A DNA stretch of 11,917 nt from Chlamydiia bacterium. Its GTDB lineage: Bacteria; Chlamydiota; Chlamydiia; Chlamydiales; JACKPQ01. The number at the start of each line of letters is the position of its first letter. Position 1 is the first letter of the stretch. The notes below the pieces were generated by a model. The model did no database searches and was not told where the DNA came from. It saw nothing but the letters and a program-made list of their open reading frames with translations. A program made the position numbers and the translations under genes. The DNA lies in contig JAUILX010000018.1 in NCBI GenBank assembly GCA_030433395.1, positions 1 to 11,917 of the forward strand. Direction: 5' to 3'. Of the stretch, positions 6,038 to 11,834 are shown piece after piece.

Positions 6038-7046
6038 GTCGTTCTCCAGCAGGCGTTTTATGAATCATGGAACCAATCATGATTTCGCGTATCAAAGCAA
6101 GCCTGCCTTCAATTCCGCTGTAGTGGATGATTTTAACACTAGGATAAACAATTTCTCGATCCATGTAGTCCCAGATTTCTGTTGAAGGTGATAGGTGGCC
6201 TTGGACAATATGGCATGGCGTTAGCTCAAGAGAATTTGGGAATTTATTTTTGTTGATTGAGACTGGGAAATTGTTATACATGCGATAATTTGTCATCCAC
6301 CAATCGATAAAAGGCTCTGTTTCTTCGTCAACGCGGAGCACAATTCCAAAATCATCGCTACACGCTTCTTCAAAAGGCTCAAAGAACTGATGACGGTAAT
6401 TGGGGTCAGAGAAGAGGATTTTTTTCCCCCACTCTCCCACAAGATGTTTAATTTTGGCATTTGAGCTGTAGCTGTTGTATTCTATCGGGATGTGCCCTAT
6501 TGGTGCTGTCAAAGCCTCAGATAAAATAACATCGTCGTAATAAAAGTCATCAGCGCGCTCAATAGCAACTTTGATCCATAAGTCATAGATGGGGCTTGTC
6601 TTTTTTACTACATGCACGCCGCCATTGAATCCATACCTTTTGCTTTTGTGCATAATTTCATATATAATATCATCGTTAAAGACAGCTGCAAATCCCGAAG
6701 GGTGATCGGCATAAGCAAACAGAGGCTTTACGTTGCAGCGCACAATGCAGTCAAGATCTAGCCAAAGCGTGGTGTCAAAGGGAGAGCGTTTCATGTGCTT
6801 GATGCGCTTTAAGCAAGCCTGGGAAATGCGCTGTGCATACGAGACCTTGCATTTTACCTTGATATTGGGTGGAGCTGTTGCATCGATGATCGTCCCGATT
6901 TTTTTTGCTTGAGCAAGTCCCCAAGGACTCATGCCAAAATCAAGGATCGCTATGGGCGTGTCATTGTCTTTTTTTAAATGCGAGTACCACCAAGGTAGTA
7001 GCCTTTCGTAACTGGCATCTGAGCCAACTAAAATCCCCTCACTCAT
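6030..7046 (-). CDS. GT-A-fold glycosyltransferase, upstream copy of a tandem pair
   Basis: A 338-residue paralogue of the next gene, with the same motifs: WLDLDC with DxD, GFNGGVHVV and HYSG. It contains an 8-residue insertion (IIYEIMHK region, about 127-136) that the other copy lacks. Its own C-terminus is short (KTPAGERRE) and covers the ribosome binding site and start of the next copy. The start is ATG at 7046, with AAGG about 6 nt upstream. It is first of a two-gene minus-strand operon set between ftsI and murE, and its 5' end is only 29 nt from the divergent murE. The GT8-like fold is inferred from motifs and the role is unknown; modification of surface polysaccharide, lipid or a host molecule would all be possible. 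Confidence 0.8.
   Translation of the reverse strand: MSEGILVGSDASYERLLPWWYSHLKKDNDTPIAILDFGMSPWGLAQAKKIGTIIDATAPPNIKVKCKVSYAQRISQACLKRIKHMKRSPFDTTLWLDLDCIVRCNVKPLFAYADHPSGFAAVFNDDIIYEIMHKSKRYGFNGGVHVVKKTSPIYDLWIKVAIERADDFYYDDVILSEALTAPIGHIPIEYNSYSSNAKIKHLVGEWGKKILFSDPNYRHQFFEPFEEACSDDFGIVLRVDEETEPFIDWWMTNYRMYNNFPVSINKNKFPNSLELTPCHIVQGHLSPSTEIWDYMDREIVYPSVKIIHYSGIEGRLALIREIMIGSMIHKTPAGERRE
6059..7043. repeat. Tandem duplication unit, copy B (glycosyltransferase)
   Basis: This is the second copy of the unit described at 5074-6034, in direct orientation. Between the copies lies a unique 24-nt stretch (6035-6058). It encodes the last residues of the upstream paralogue and carries the GGAG ribosome binding site and GTG start of the downstream one. 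Confidence 0.85.
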
Positions 7047-7062
7047 AAATCCTTCTATACCA

Positions 7063-7068
7063 TATAAT
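7063..7068 (+). promoter_or_regulatory. Candidate -10 element of murE
   Basis: A consensus TATAAT at 7063-7068 would start transcription about 7 nt downstream, at or next to the murE ATG (7076). No good -35 hexamer lies 16-18 nt upstream. The region between it and the ATG is A-rich with no Shine-Dalgarno, so a leaderless or near-leaderless murE message is possible. Confidence 0.35.
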
Positions 7069-7075
7069 AAAAAAA

Positions 7076-8509
7076 ATGAAATTGAAAAAATTAGTAAAAG
7101 ATTTGCCCGTTCACGTTAAGGGAAAAGATGTTGAGATTAGTGGCCTTTGCTCTGATTCAAGAAAATGCAGGCATGGAGATTTATTCATTGCAAGGCGAGG
7201 ACAGAGTTTTGATGGCACGCGTTTTATCAACGATGCCATTGCTGCTGGGGCAGTAGCTGTTGTTACAGATCTTTTGGATCCTTTTTGCTTGGCCACACAA
7301 GTTGTCACCGCTTTAGTTAGCGAGATGGAAATTGAGCTTGCCAAGCGGTTTTTTAATAACCCAGCTAAAAAACTTTGCATGGTGGGAATCACAGGCACCA
7401 ATGGTAAAACGACAACAAGCTACCTCATTCAACATCTTTTAGATCAGTGCAGCTTAATTGGAACGATCGAAGCGATTATAGGCGAGCATCACTTTCCGTC
7501 CCTCCTGACAACGCCTGACATCATTGCTTTGCAGAAAATGCTAAGTGATATGGTCTTGGCAAAGTCTAAAGCCTGTGTAATGGAAGTTTCTTCACATGCT
7601 TTAGATCAAAAACGTGTCGCAGGCATCGATTATGACATCGCAATTTTTACAAACTTAAGCCAAGATCATCTCGACTACCACAAGACAATGGAAAACTATT
7701 TCAACGCAAAAGCTAAACTCTTTAAGGGGCTTTCACAAAAATCAACCGCATTGATCAACGCCGATTGTCCTTACTCAAAGCGGATTGAAACAAAGGCTAA
7801 AGTGATAACTTTTGGGATCGATGAATGTGCTGATTTACGCGCCTTTGATGTTGAGGTCGGCGCAACACATATTGCCTTTACTGTTGTGCACAAGCGGCAA
7901 TCTGTTCGGTTTTCTTGCTCTTTAATTGGGCGCTTCAATATCTATAACTGCTTAAGTGCGATTGGGGTTGCGCTGGTCAAGGGCCAGACACTTGATAAAA
8001 TTGCACAAAACCTGAAAAGCTTTAGAGCTGTACCTGGACGGTTAGAGCGCATTGAAAATGACCAAGGTCTTCATATTTTTGTTGACTTTGCGCATACAGC
8101 CGATGCCCTTGAAAATGTATGTGCAGAACTGAAACAAATTTGTGGCGCTCGCTTGCTGACCCTATTTGGTTGCGGTGGTGATCGCGACGCTGATAAGCGT
8201 CCCAAAATGGGGGCTGCAGCATCAAAATATAGTGACTTTGTTCTCATCACAAGCGATAATCCTCGCAACGAAGAGCCTTTAGATATTTGTAAGGCCATTG
8301 CAGCTGGCTGCCAAGCCCATCACATCATCGAGCCCGATCGTAAAAAAGCAATTGAGACTCTTTTGTCTATGGCAAAGCCTGGTGATGTTTTACTCATTGC
8401 TGGCAAAGGACATGAGCGCACACAATCATTTGCAAACAAAACTTATCCCTTTGATGATCGGCAAAGTGTAAAAGAAGCCCTTGCACAAACGCCCTCGATT
8501 CCGGTATAA
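7076..8509 (+). CDS. murE: UDP-MurNAc-L-Ala-D-Glu:meso-diaminopimelate ligase
   Basis: A 477-residue Mur ligase, a usual MurE length. It adds the third residue of the peptidoglycan stem peptide in the cytosol using ATP. Visible are the N-terminal SDSR substrate loop (26-29), the ATP P-loop GTNGKTT (107-113), the DHLDYH segment after FTNLSQ, and DNPR at 394-397. DNPR is the signature of enzymes selecting meso-diaminopimelate rather than lysine. HER at 446-448 is in the C-terminal domain. The start at 7076 gives MKLKKLVKDL, typical of chlamydial and other MurE proteins, but there is no ribosome binding site before it. It was presumably once downstream of ftsI in the same operon; the inserted antisense glycosyltransferases make an independent promoter necessary. 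amiA follows after 9 nt. Confidence 0.96.
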   Translation: MKLKKLVKDLPVHVKGKDVEISGLCSDSRKCRHGDLFIARRGQSFDGTRFINDAIAAGAVAVVTDLLDPFCLATQVVTALVSEMEIELAKRFFNNPAKKLCMVGITGTNGKTTTSYLIQHLLDQCSLIGTIEAIIGEHHFPSLLTTPDIIALQKMLSDMVLAKSKACVMEVSSHALDQKRVAGIDYDIAIFTNLSQDHLDYHKTMENYFNAKAKLFKGLSQKSTALINADCPYSKRIETKAKVITFGIDECADLRAFDVEVGATHIAFTVVHKRQSVRFSCSLIGRFNIYNCLSAIGVALVKGQTLDKIAQNLKSFRAVPGRLERIENDQGLHIFVDFAHTADALENVCAELKQICGARLLTLFGCGGDRDADKRPKMGAAASKYSDFVLITSDNPRNEEPLDICKAIAAGCQAHHIIEPDRKKAIETLLSMAKPGDVLLIAGKGHERTQSFANKTYPFDDRQSVKEALAQTPSIPV

Positions 8510-8518
8510 ATAGGCACA

Positions 8519-9196
8519 ATGAATCGTTTTTTACTTATTGTTCTTCCTGTTGCCCTTTTCCTTACAGGTTGTGCAACGTCATCAAAGAGTGCATCAGACG
8601 TGGCTATGGATTCACATGGATTTTTTGGGCCATGGGGGGATAAGCATATGCCCTTAGTTGTCCTCGATGCAGGTCATGGTGGATTTGATCTTGGAGCTTG
8701 CCACCATTCTACAGAAGAAAAAGACTTAGCCCTTTCTACCACCCTCATACTTAAGCGTTATCTAAATGAAAAAGGGTACCGTGTGATCTTGACTCGCAAT
8801 CGCGATATTTTTGTGCCCTTGAAAGAGCGCGCGCACATGGCAAATGAATCGAAAAGCCGTGTCTTTGTCAGCATTCACTACAATGCAGCTCAGAGCAAGC
8901 AGGCAAAGGGGATTGAGGTTTACTATTTTAATAAAGGTGAAAAGTTGCGTATTGATTCATCTAAAAAGCTTGCAACCGATGTGCTTTCAAAAATGCTTCA
9001 TCATACAAAAGCGCCGTCACGTGGCGTCAAGCATGGCAATTTTCTTGTGATTCGCGAGACCAAAATGCCAGCAATCCTCGTTGAAGGAGGATTTATCACC
9101 CATCCCGATGAGGTCAAATCCCTCAACAACCGCGAGTATCGCGAAGAGCTTGCTCGCTCCATTGCCGAAGGCGTCGACCACTACTTTAAATCTTAA
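8519..9196 (+). CDS. amiA: N-acetylmuramoyl-L-alanine amidase, predicted lipoprotein
   Basis: A 225-residue Amidase_3 enzyme that cleaves the amide between MurNAc and L-Ala of peptidoglycan. Zinc ligands are H53 (DAGHGG), E67 (EEKD) and H120 (SIHYNA); the catalytic glutamate is E189 (LVEGGF). The N-terminus is a lipoprotein signal, MNRFLLIVLPVALFLTGC, with lipobox LTGC and Cys18, so the mature enzyme should be lipid-anchored in the periplasm. The chlamydial homologue (CT268 family) is reported to act at the division septum and to have a second, penicillin-sensitive activity. It follows murE by 9 nt with AGG before the ATG, so the two are likely cotranscribed. There is no AmiC-type AMIN targeting domain. 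Confidence 0.93.
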   Translation: MNRFLLIVLPVALFLTGCATSSKSASDVAMDSHGFFGPWGDKHMPLVVLDAGHGGFDLGACHHSTEEKDLALSTTLILKRYLNEKGYRVILTRNRDIFVPLKERAHMANESKSRVFVSIHYNAAQSKQAKGIEVYYFNKGEKLRIDSSKKLATDVLSKMLHHTKAPSRGVKHGNFLVIRETKMPAILVEGGFITHPDEVKSLNNREYREELARSIAEGVDHYFKS

Positions 9197-9217
9197 CACC
9201 TGTACCGAAATGAACTC

Positions 9218-9544
9218 TTATGAACGCACGGCCATTAGTTTATCTTTAAGTGAAATGTCAATCTCAATTTCATCATTTTTTTTAATGTTACGTATTCTCC
9301 TATAAGAAATAATAGATAGTGAGCGTTTTCCTACATATTCTGGAGGGCCCTTAATAATTGTTCCTTTTAACTTTTTGGCACAACGGACATAAGTTGGGTG
9401 CCTCATTCCAATAAAGAGGCCTTTAAAGTTGTATATTGGGCAATTGAGGATAGCTTTTACGCGGATTTTAACTGTGCATTTATATGTTAATCTTGTACTT
9501 TTTGATTGTATAAATTTTAACCGTTTAAATCTATTAGCAAACAT
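9218..9544 (-). CDS. Hypothetical basic protein, AT-rich, just downstream of the tRNA
   Basis: A 108-residue open frame, rich in Lys and Arg in its first half (RFKRLKFIQSKSTR). It ends with an alternating pattern (IKKNDEIEIDISLKDKL) that suggests beta strands. It has no signal or membrane segment, and I recognise no family. An ATG at 9544 is preceded by an AGGA-type purine run about 10 nt upstream. It converges on amiA with 21 nt between stops. Its base composition is clearly more AT-rich than the neighbouring genes, so it may be a recent arrival, a fast-evolving small gene or a chance frame. Nothing else is visible in 9197-9572. Confidence 0.45.
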   Translation of the reverse strand: MFANRFKRLKFIQSKSTRLTYKCTVKIRVKAILNCPIYNFKGLFIGMRHPTYVRCAKKLKGTIIKGPPEYVGKRSLSIISYRRIRNIKKNDEIEIDISLKDKLMAVRS

Positions 9545-9572
9545 GTTCCCGTCCTGTGCAAAAATATATAAA

Positions 9573-9646
9573 TGCCCTCGGCGCGGTTCGAACGCGCGAC
9601 CTACAGCTTAGGAGGCTGTCGCTCTATCCAGCTGAGCTACGAGAGC
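9573..9646 (-). tRNA. tRNA-Arg (anticodon CCT)
   Basis: Read on the minus strand from 9646. The acceptor arm GCTCTCG pairs with CGAGGGC (one G-T pair). The D arm is GCTC-AGCTGGATA-GAGC. The anticodon stem ACAGC/GCTGT encloses loop CTCCTAA, so the anticodon is CCT and reads AGG (Arg). The T arm is GCGCG-TTCGAAC-CGCGC. The discriminator is A at 9573 and CCA is not encoded. An AT-rich stretch with a T5 run follows on the minus strand. The first ten bases are shared with the end of the upstream amidotransferase-like gene. Confidence 0.96.
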
Positions 9647-10350
9647 AGAGATTGAAAGAGCGCACGGCGCCTTCCGTCTTCCAGTCTAAGCTGATTGTTG
9701 ATTGATTTCAAGTCACTATGGCCAAGCATGGGGTCATATTCAACGTGAAGAGCAGAAAGGATGGCTTTTCCCTTGCCCACTTTACACTCAATGATGGCAG
9801 CATCTTTACCTTCAGCATCGTAAGTGGCAATCACACGTGTATTATGGGCCTTAGATGCGTTGAGGAAGCAACCCCCTCCGTGATAATAGAGACGTAGAGG
9901 CTCAAGACCTTTTCTGTGAACGGCAACAGCTTTTACACCTGTCAGAGATTGGTAATCAAAAGGGGAAATATGTGGGCCGCGTGCAATACCAGAAAAGAAT
10001 TTAAGTTCTCGCTTTTCGTGAACTTCAATAGATGTTCCTAAAGCAAATTGCACTTCACCACTGAGATAGTATGAGCCAGCGCAAATTCCCAAGACGGTTT
10101 TTCCACTCTCTATAAAAGCGCGAATGTTGTCATTACCAATTCCATTTAAAGCTTTTCTATATGGAATATCCGCTCCACCAGGAAAAACCAGCACTTCAGT
10201 TGCATCAAGCTCATTTGCTTGGATAATCGCAGCAGCAGCGATGGTTTTAATTCGCGCCCTAGGCCAAAGCTGCTCACAGGTATGAATGGTATGATGTAGC
10301 GAGCCGGTTGAGACACCTGTGTCATTGTAAATTGAAATTACATTTATCAT
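9637..10350 (-). CDS. Glutamine-amidotransferase-like protein with BPL_N (biotin-protein-ligase N-terminal) domain
   Basis: A 237-residue protein of the class I glutamine-amidotransferase-like fold, closest to the BPL_N family, the N-terminal part of eukaryotic biotin-protein ligases. Visible are YNDTGVS (8-14), FPGGAD (56-61), the nucleophile elbow GICAG with Cys90, YYHGGG (155-160) and LHVEYDP (201-207) with a His202/Glu204 pair. It lacks the biotin ligase catalytic domain (no GRGRxG motif), so it is a stand-alone domain of unknown activity. It starts 2 nt after the bioY stop (TAGCAATG), so translation is likely coupled. Its TAG stop (9639-9637) consists of tRNA-Arg bases 8-10. A role in biotin metabolism is inferred from the domain and from bioY. 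Confidence 0.85.
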   Translation of the reverse strand: MINVISIYNDTGVSTGSLHHTIHTCEQLWPRARIKTIAAAAIIQANELDATEVLVFPGGADIPYRKALNGIGNDNIRAFIESGKTVLGICAGSYYLSGEVQFALGTSIEVHEKRELKFFSGIARGPHISPFDYQSLTGVKAVAVHRKGLEPLRLYYHGGGCFLNASKAHNTRVIATYDAEGKDAAIIECKVGKGKAILSALHVEYDPMLGHSDLKSINNQLRLEDGRRRALFQSLLS

Positions 10351-10352
10351 TG

Positions 10353-10868
10353 CTAAGCTTTTCTGTGAATTGCGTAAACGAGTAAAGCTTTAGTAAACTC
10401 AATGCCTAAAAAAGGGATAAACCCTAACAAAAAAGCGTGATCAATAAAATAAGAAAGCCATAATGCTCCCATAGCAAGCCCTAGCCACGCGCCGACCGTG
10501 TAAGCTGCTATTTTTAACCCATGAGACCAGCTTGTTTGAGAGATGTAACCAATAGCTGCTGCTAGGCAGGGAAAGCTTAAAAAATAGCCCCCTGTTGAGC
10601 CTAAAAGTAAATGAGCTCCAAAGCTGCCTCCGGCAAATACAGGAAGACCAATGGCCCCTTCAAACAAGTAAATCATTACAGCAAAAGCGCCGTGTTTTGG
10701 ACCGAGCAGTCCGCCGATCAGCATCACTGCAAACGTTTGGCCCGTTATTGGAACAGGCCCAATGGGGACGGATATTTGAGAGCAAATTCCAATGAACCCA
10801 GCAGCCAGTAATAAAAAACAGAAATCTGCTACAGCTGCAGTGTTGTGCTTGATTATTTGTGTATTCAT
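10353..10868 (-). CDS. bioY: Biotin transporter substrate-binding subunit BioY
   Basis: A 171-residue, very hydrophobic protein with about five to six membrane segments. It carries the BioY core: VPIGPVPITGQTFAV (about residues 34-48), GGLLGPKHGAF (52-62), EGAIGLPVFAGGSFG (70-84) and LLGSTGGYFLSF (87-98). BioY is the S-component of ECF-type biotin uptake and can work alone in some bacteria; chlamydial BioY proteins have been shown to carry biotin. It is slightly shorter than the usual 180-200 residues. The start is ATG at 10868 with GGAGA 6 nt upstream. The upstream region shares candidate operator sites with the divergent wHTH gene. No ecfA or ecfT genes are present in the window. Confidence 0.93.
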   Translation of the reverse strand: MNTQIIKHNTAAVADFCFLLLAAGFIGICSQISVPIGPVPITGQTFAVMLIGGLLGPKHGAFAVMIYLFEGAIGLPVFAGGSFGAHLLLGSTGGYFLSFPCLAAAIGYISQTSWSHGLKIAAYTVGAWLGLAMGALWLSYFIDHAFLLGFIPFLGIEFTKALLVYAIHRKA

Positions 10869-10945
10869 TTCTTATCTCCACGTTTGTGATAGCTTGAGAA
10901 TAGCTGATTTGTAAGATTTTTGTACCAAAACAAAAATACATATTC

Positions 10946-10960
10946 ACCTCAATTTGAGGT
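10946..10960. promoter_or_regulatory. Candidate operator 1 in the bioY/regulator intergenic region
   Basis: ACCTCAATTTGAGGT is a perfect 15-nt palindrome with 7-nt arms. It ends at the edge of the possible -35 element of the divergent regulator gene and lies 78 nt upstream of the bioY ATG. It matches operator 2 at 12 of 15 positions. It does not resemble the BirA, BioR or BioQ operators that I know. Confidence 0.65.
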
Positions 10961-10989
10961 TTTCAAAGTTAACCAAGATCGTGTATAAT
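10960..10989 (+). promoter_or_regulatory. Candidate promoter of the wHTH regulator gene
   Basis: A consensus -10 TATAAT at 10984-10989 lies 18 nt after a weak -35 TTTTCA (10960-10965). Transcription would start near 10996, about 29 nt before the ATG. Operator 1 ends at the -35 and operator 2 begins about 6 nt after the start, so the promoter is bracketed by the two sites. Confidence 0.5.
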
Positions 10990-11001
10990 TGATAAAAATC
11001 A

Positions 11002-11016
11002 ACTCTAATTTGAGGT
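11002..11016. promoter_or_regulatory. Candidate operator 2 overlapping the regulator's ribosome binding site
   Basis: ACTCTAATTTGAGGT matches operator 1 at 12 of 15 positions; the left arm is degenerate. Its right half, TTGAGG, is part of the GAGGTGA Shine-Dalgarno (11012-11018) 6 nt before the ATG at 11025. With flanking bases, 11010-11022 is the exact reverse complement of 10940-10952 (13 nt). Confidence 0.6.
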
Positions 11017-11024
11017 GAATATTT

Positions 11025-11786
11025 ATGCTAAAAAACCTTTTTGGCAATCGTAATATTGAGCGCGTGCTGCTTTTTTTGCTAGTAAATGGCAAATGTTATG
11101 GAACGCAGTTGCAATCGCTTTTAAATATTCCGCTAGCTCCAGTTCAACGCGCTTTAGCGCACTTGGAAAAACACGGCATCATCATTTCTTTGCGTGAAGG
11201 AAAAAAGTTGATTTATTGCATGAATCCTTCCTGGCCGCTACACGCAGAGTTAGAGCTGTTATTAAAAAAAGCCTATCTAATGCTGCCACCTGATGAGAAA
11301 AAGAGCTATTGTTATATTCAAAAAATTCCTTCAAATTGCAGCTATCATCTGCGTGCTTTTTGGAAGCGCTTGCTTAAAGTCAAGCAATTGGATTTGCGCT
11401 CAAAATCACGTGGCAGCATAGCACAAACTGGCAGTGCTGAAATCATGATGGATTTAACAAGCTCCAACACCGTAGTGTTTCAAGAAAAAGGCTGCTGGTA
11501 TAGTGATGAAGGCTCCAACATTGCATTTTCAAGCGCATTTCGTTGGGCTTTGCATGCGCAATCAAACCTCATTACATTAGAGCATTTAAGACGTGGAGTT
11601 AATCACCCTGTTTTTTTATTTAACTTAACAGCAAATAAGCCCAATCAGCTCGTGTCAGTTGATGCTCACTTGTGCGGCGAAGACACCTACTTGGGTAACA
11701 TTACATGGGATCAAGATCAGATTGTTTTTTACTGGCGCATCATTGGTCCCCGTAAAAACGAAGAGCTCACCTATTACTATACTTGA
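11025..11786 (+). CDS. Winged-helix regulator fused to a DUF6314-like domain, divergent from bioY
   Basis: A 253-residue two-domain protein. Residues 1-75 form an ArsR/MarR-like winged helix: helices around NIERVLLFLL and GTQLQSLLNIPLAPVQRALAHLEKHG, then the wing IISLREGKKLIYCMN. After a linker, residues 107-253 match what I recall of DUF6314, a small beta-rich domain usually standing alone. Features are FWKRL, GSAEI (136-140), VVFQEKGCWY, FRWAL, HLCGEDTY (215-222), FYWRIIGPRK (235-244) and a final LTYYY. Lack of a membrane segment and the HTH suggest a cytosolic, ligand-responsive DNA-binding protein. It diverges from bioY, with paired palindromes between them, so autoregulation and control of biotin uptake are a reasonable inference. 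The ligand is unknown. ATG 11025 has a strong GAGGTGA site. Confidence 0.75.
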   Translation: MLKNLFGNRNIERVLLFLLVNGKCYGTQLQSLLNIPLAPVQRALAHLEKHGIIISLREGKKLIYCMNPSWPLHAELELLLKKAYLMLPPDEKKSYCYIQKIPSNCSYHLRAFWKRLLKVKQLDLRSKSRGSIAQTGSAEIMMDLTSSNTVVFQEKGCWYSDEGSNIAFSSAFRWALHAQSNLITLEHLRRGVNHPVFLFNLTANKPNQLVSVDAHLCGEDTYLGNITWDQDQIVFYWRIIGPRKNEELTYYYT

Positions 11787-11811
11787 CTGTTGATCTATTA
11801 TTCTCTATATC
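11783..11811 (+). promoter_or_regulatory. Candidate promoter of gnd
   Basis: TTGACT (11783-11788, 5 of 6) and TATATC (11806-11811, 4 of 6) are 17 nt apart. The -35 covers the stop codon of the regulator gene. A start near 11818 leaves a short leader carrying AAGGAG, so gnd need not depend on the upstream gene. Confidence 0.5.
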
Positions 11812-11834
11812 AGGTACAAACAAGGAGTATTTTT

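Noticed and set aside
9573..9646. tRNA gene as attachment site of an integrated element
   Set aside because: No integrase gene and no second copy of the tRNA 3' end are visible in the window.
9637..10350. Full biotin-protein ligase (BirA)
   Set aside because: The ligase catalytic motif (GRGRxG) and biotin-binding core are absent; only the BPL_N-type amidotransferase-like fold is present.
10917..10936. Inverted repeat TTTTTGT/ACAAAAA as a further operator or terminator
   Set aside because: It is A/T homopolymer-like, easily formed by chance, and not related to the ACCTCAATTTGAGGT motif.
10660..10947. 95-codon minus-strand frame at the start of bioY
   Set aside because: It is out of frame with the unmistakable BioY sequence and would run through the candidate operator region.
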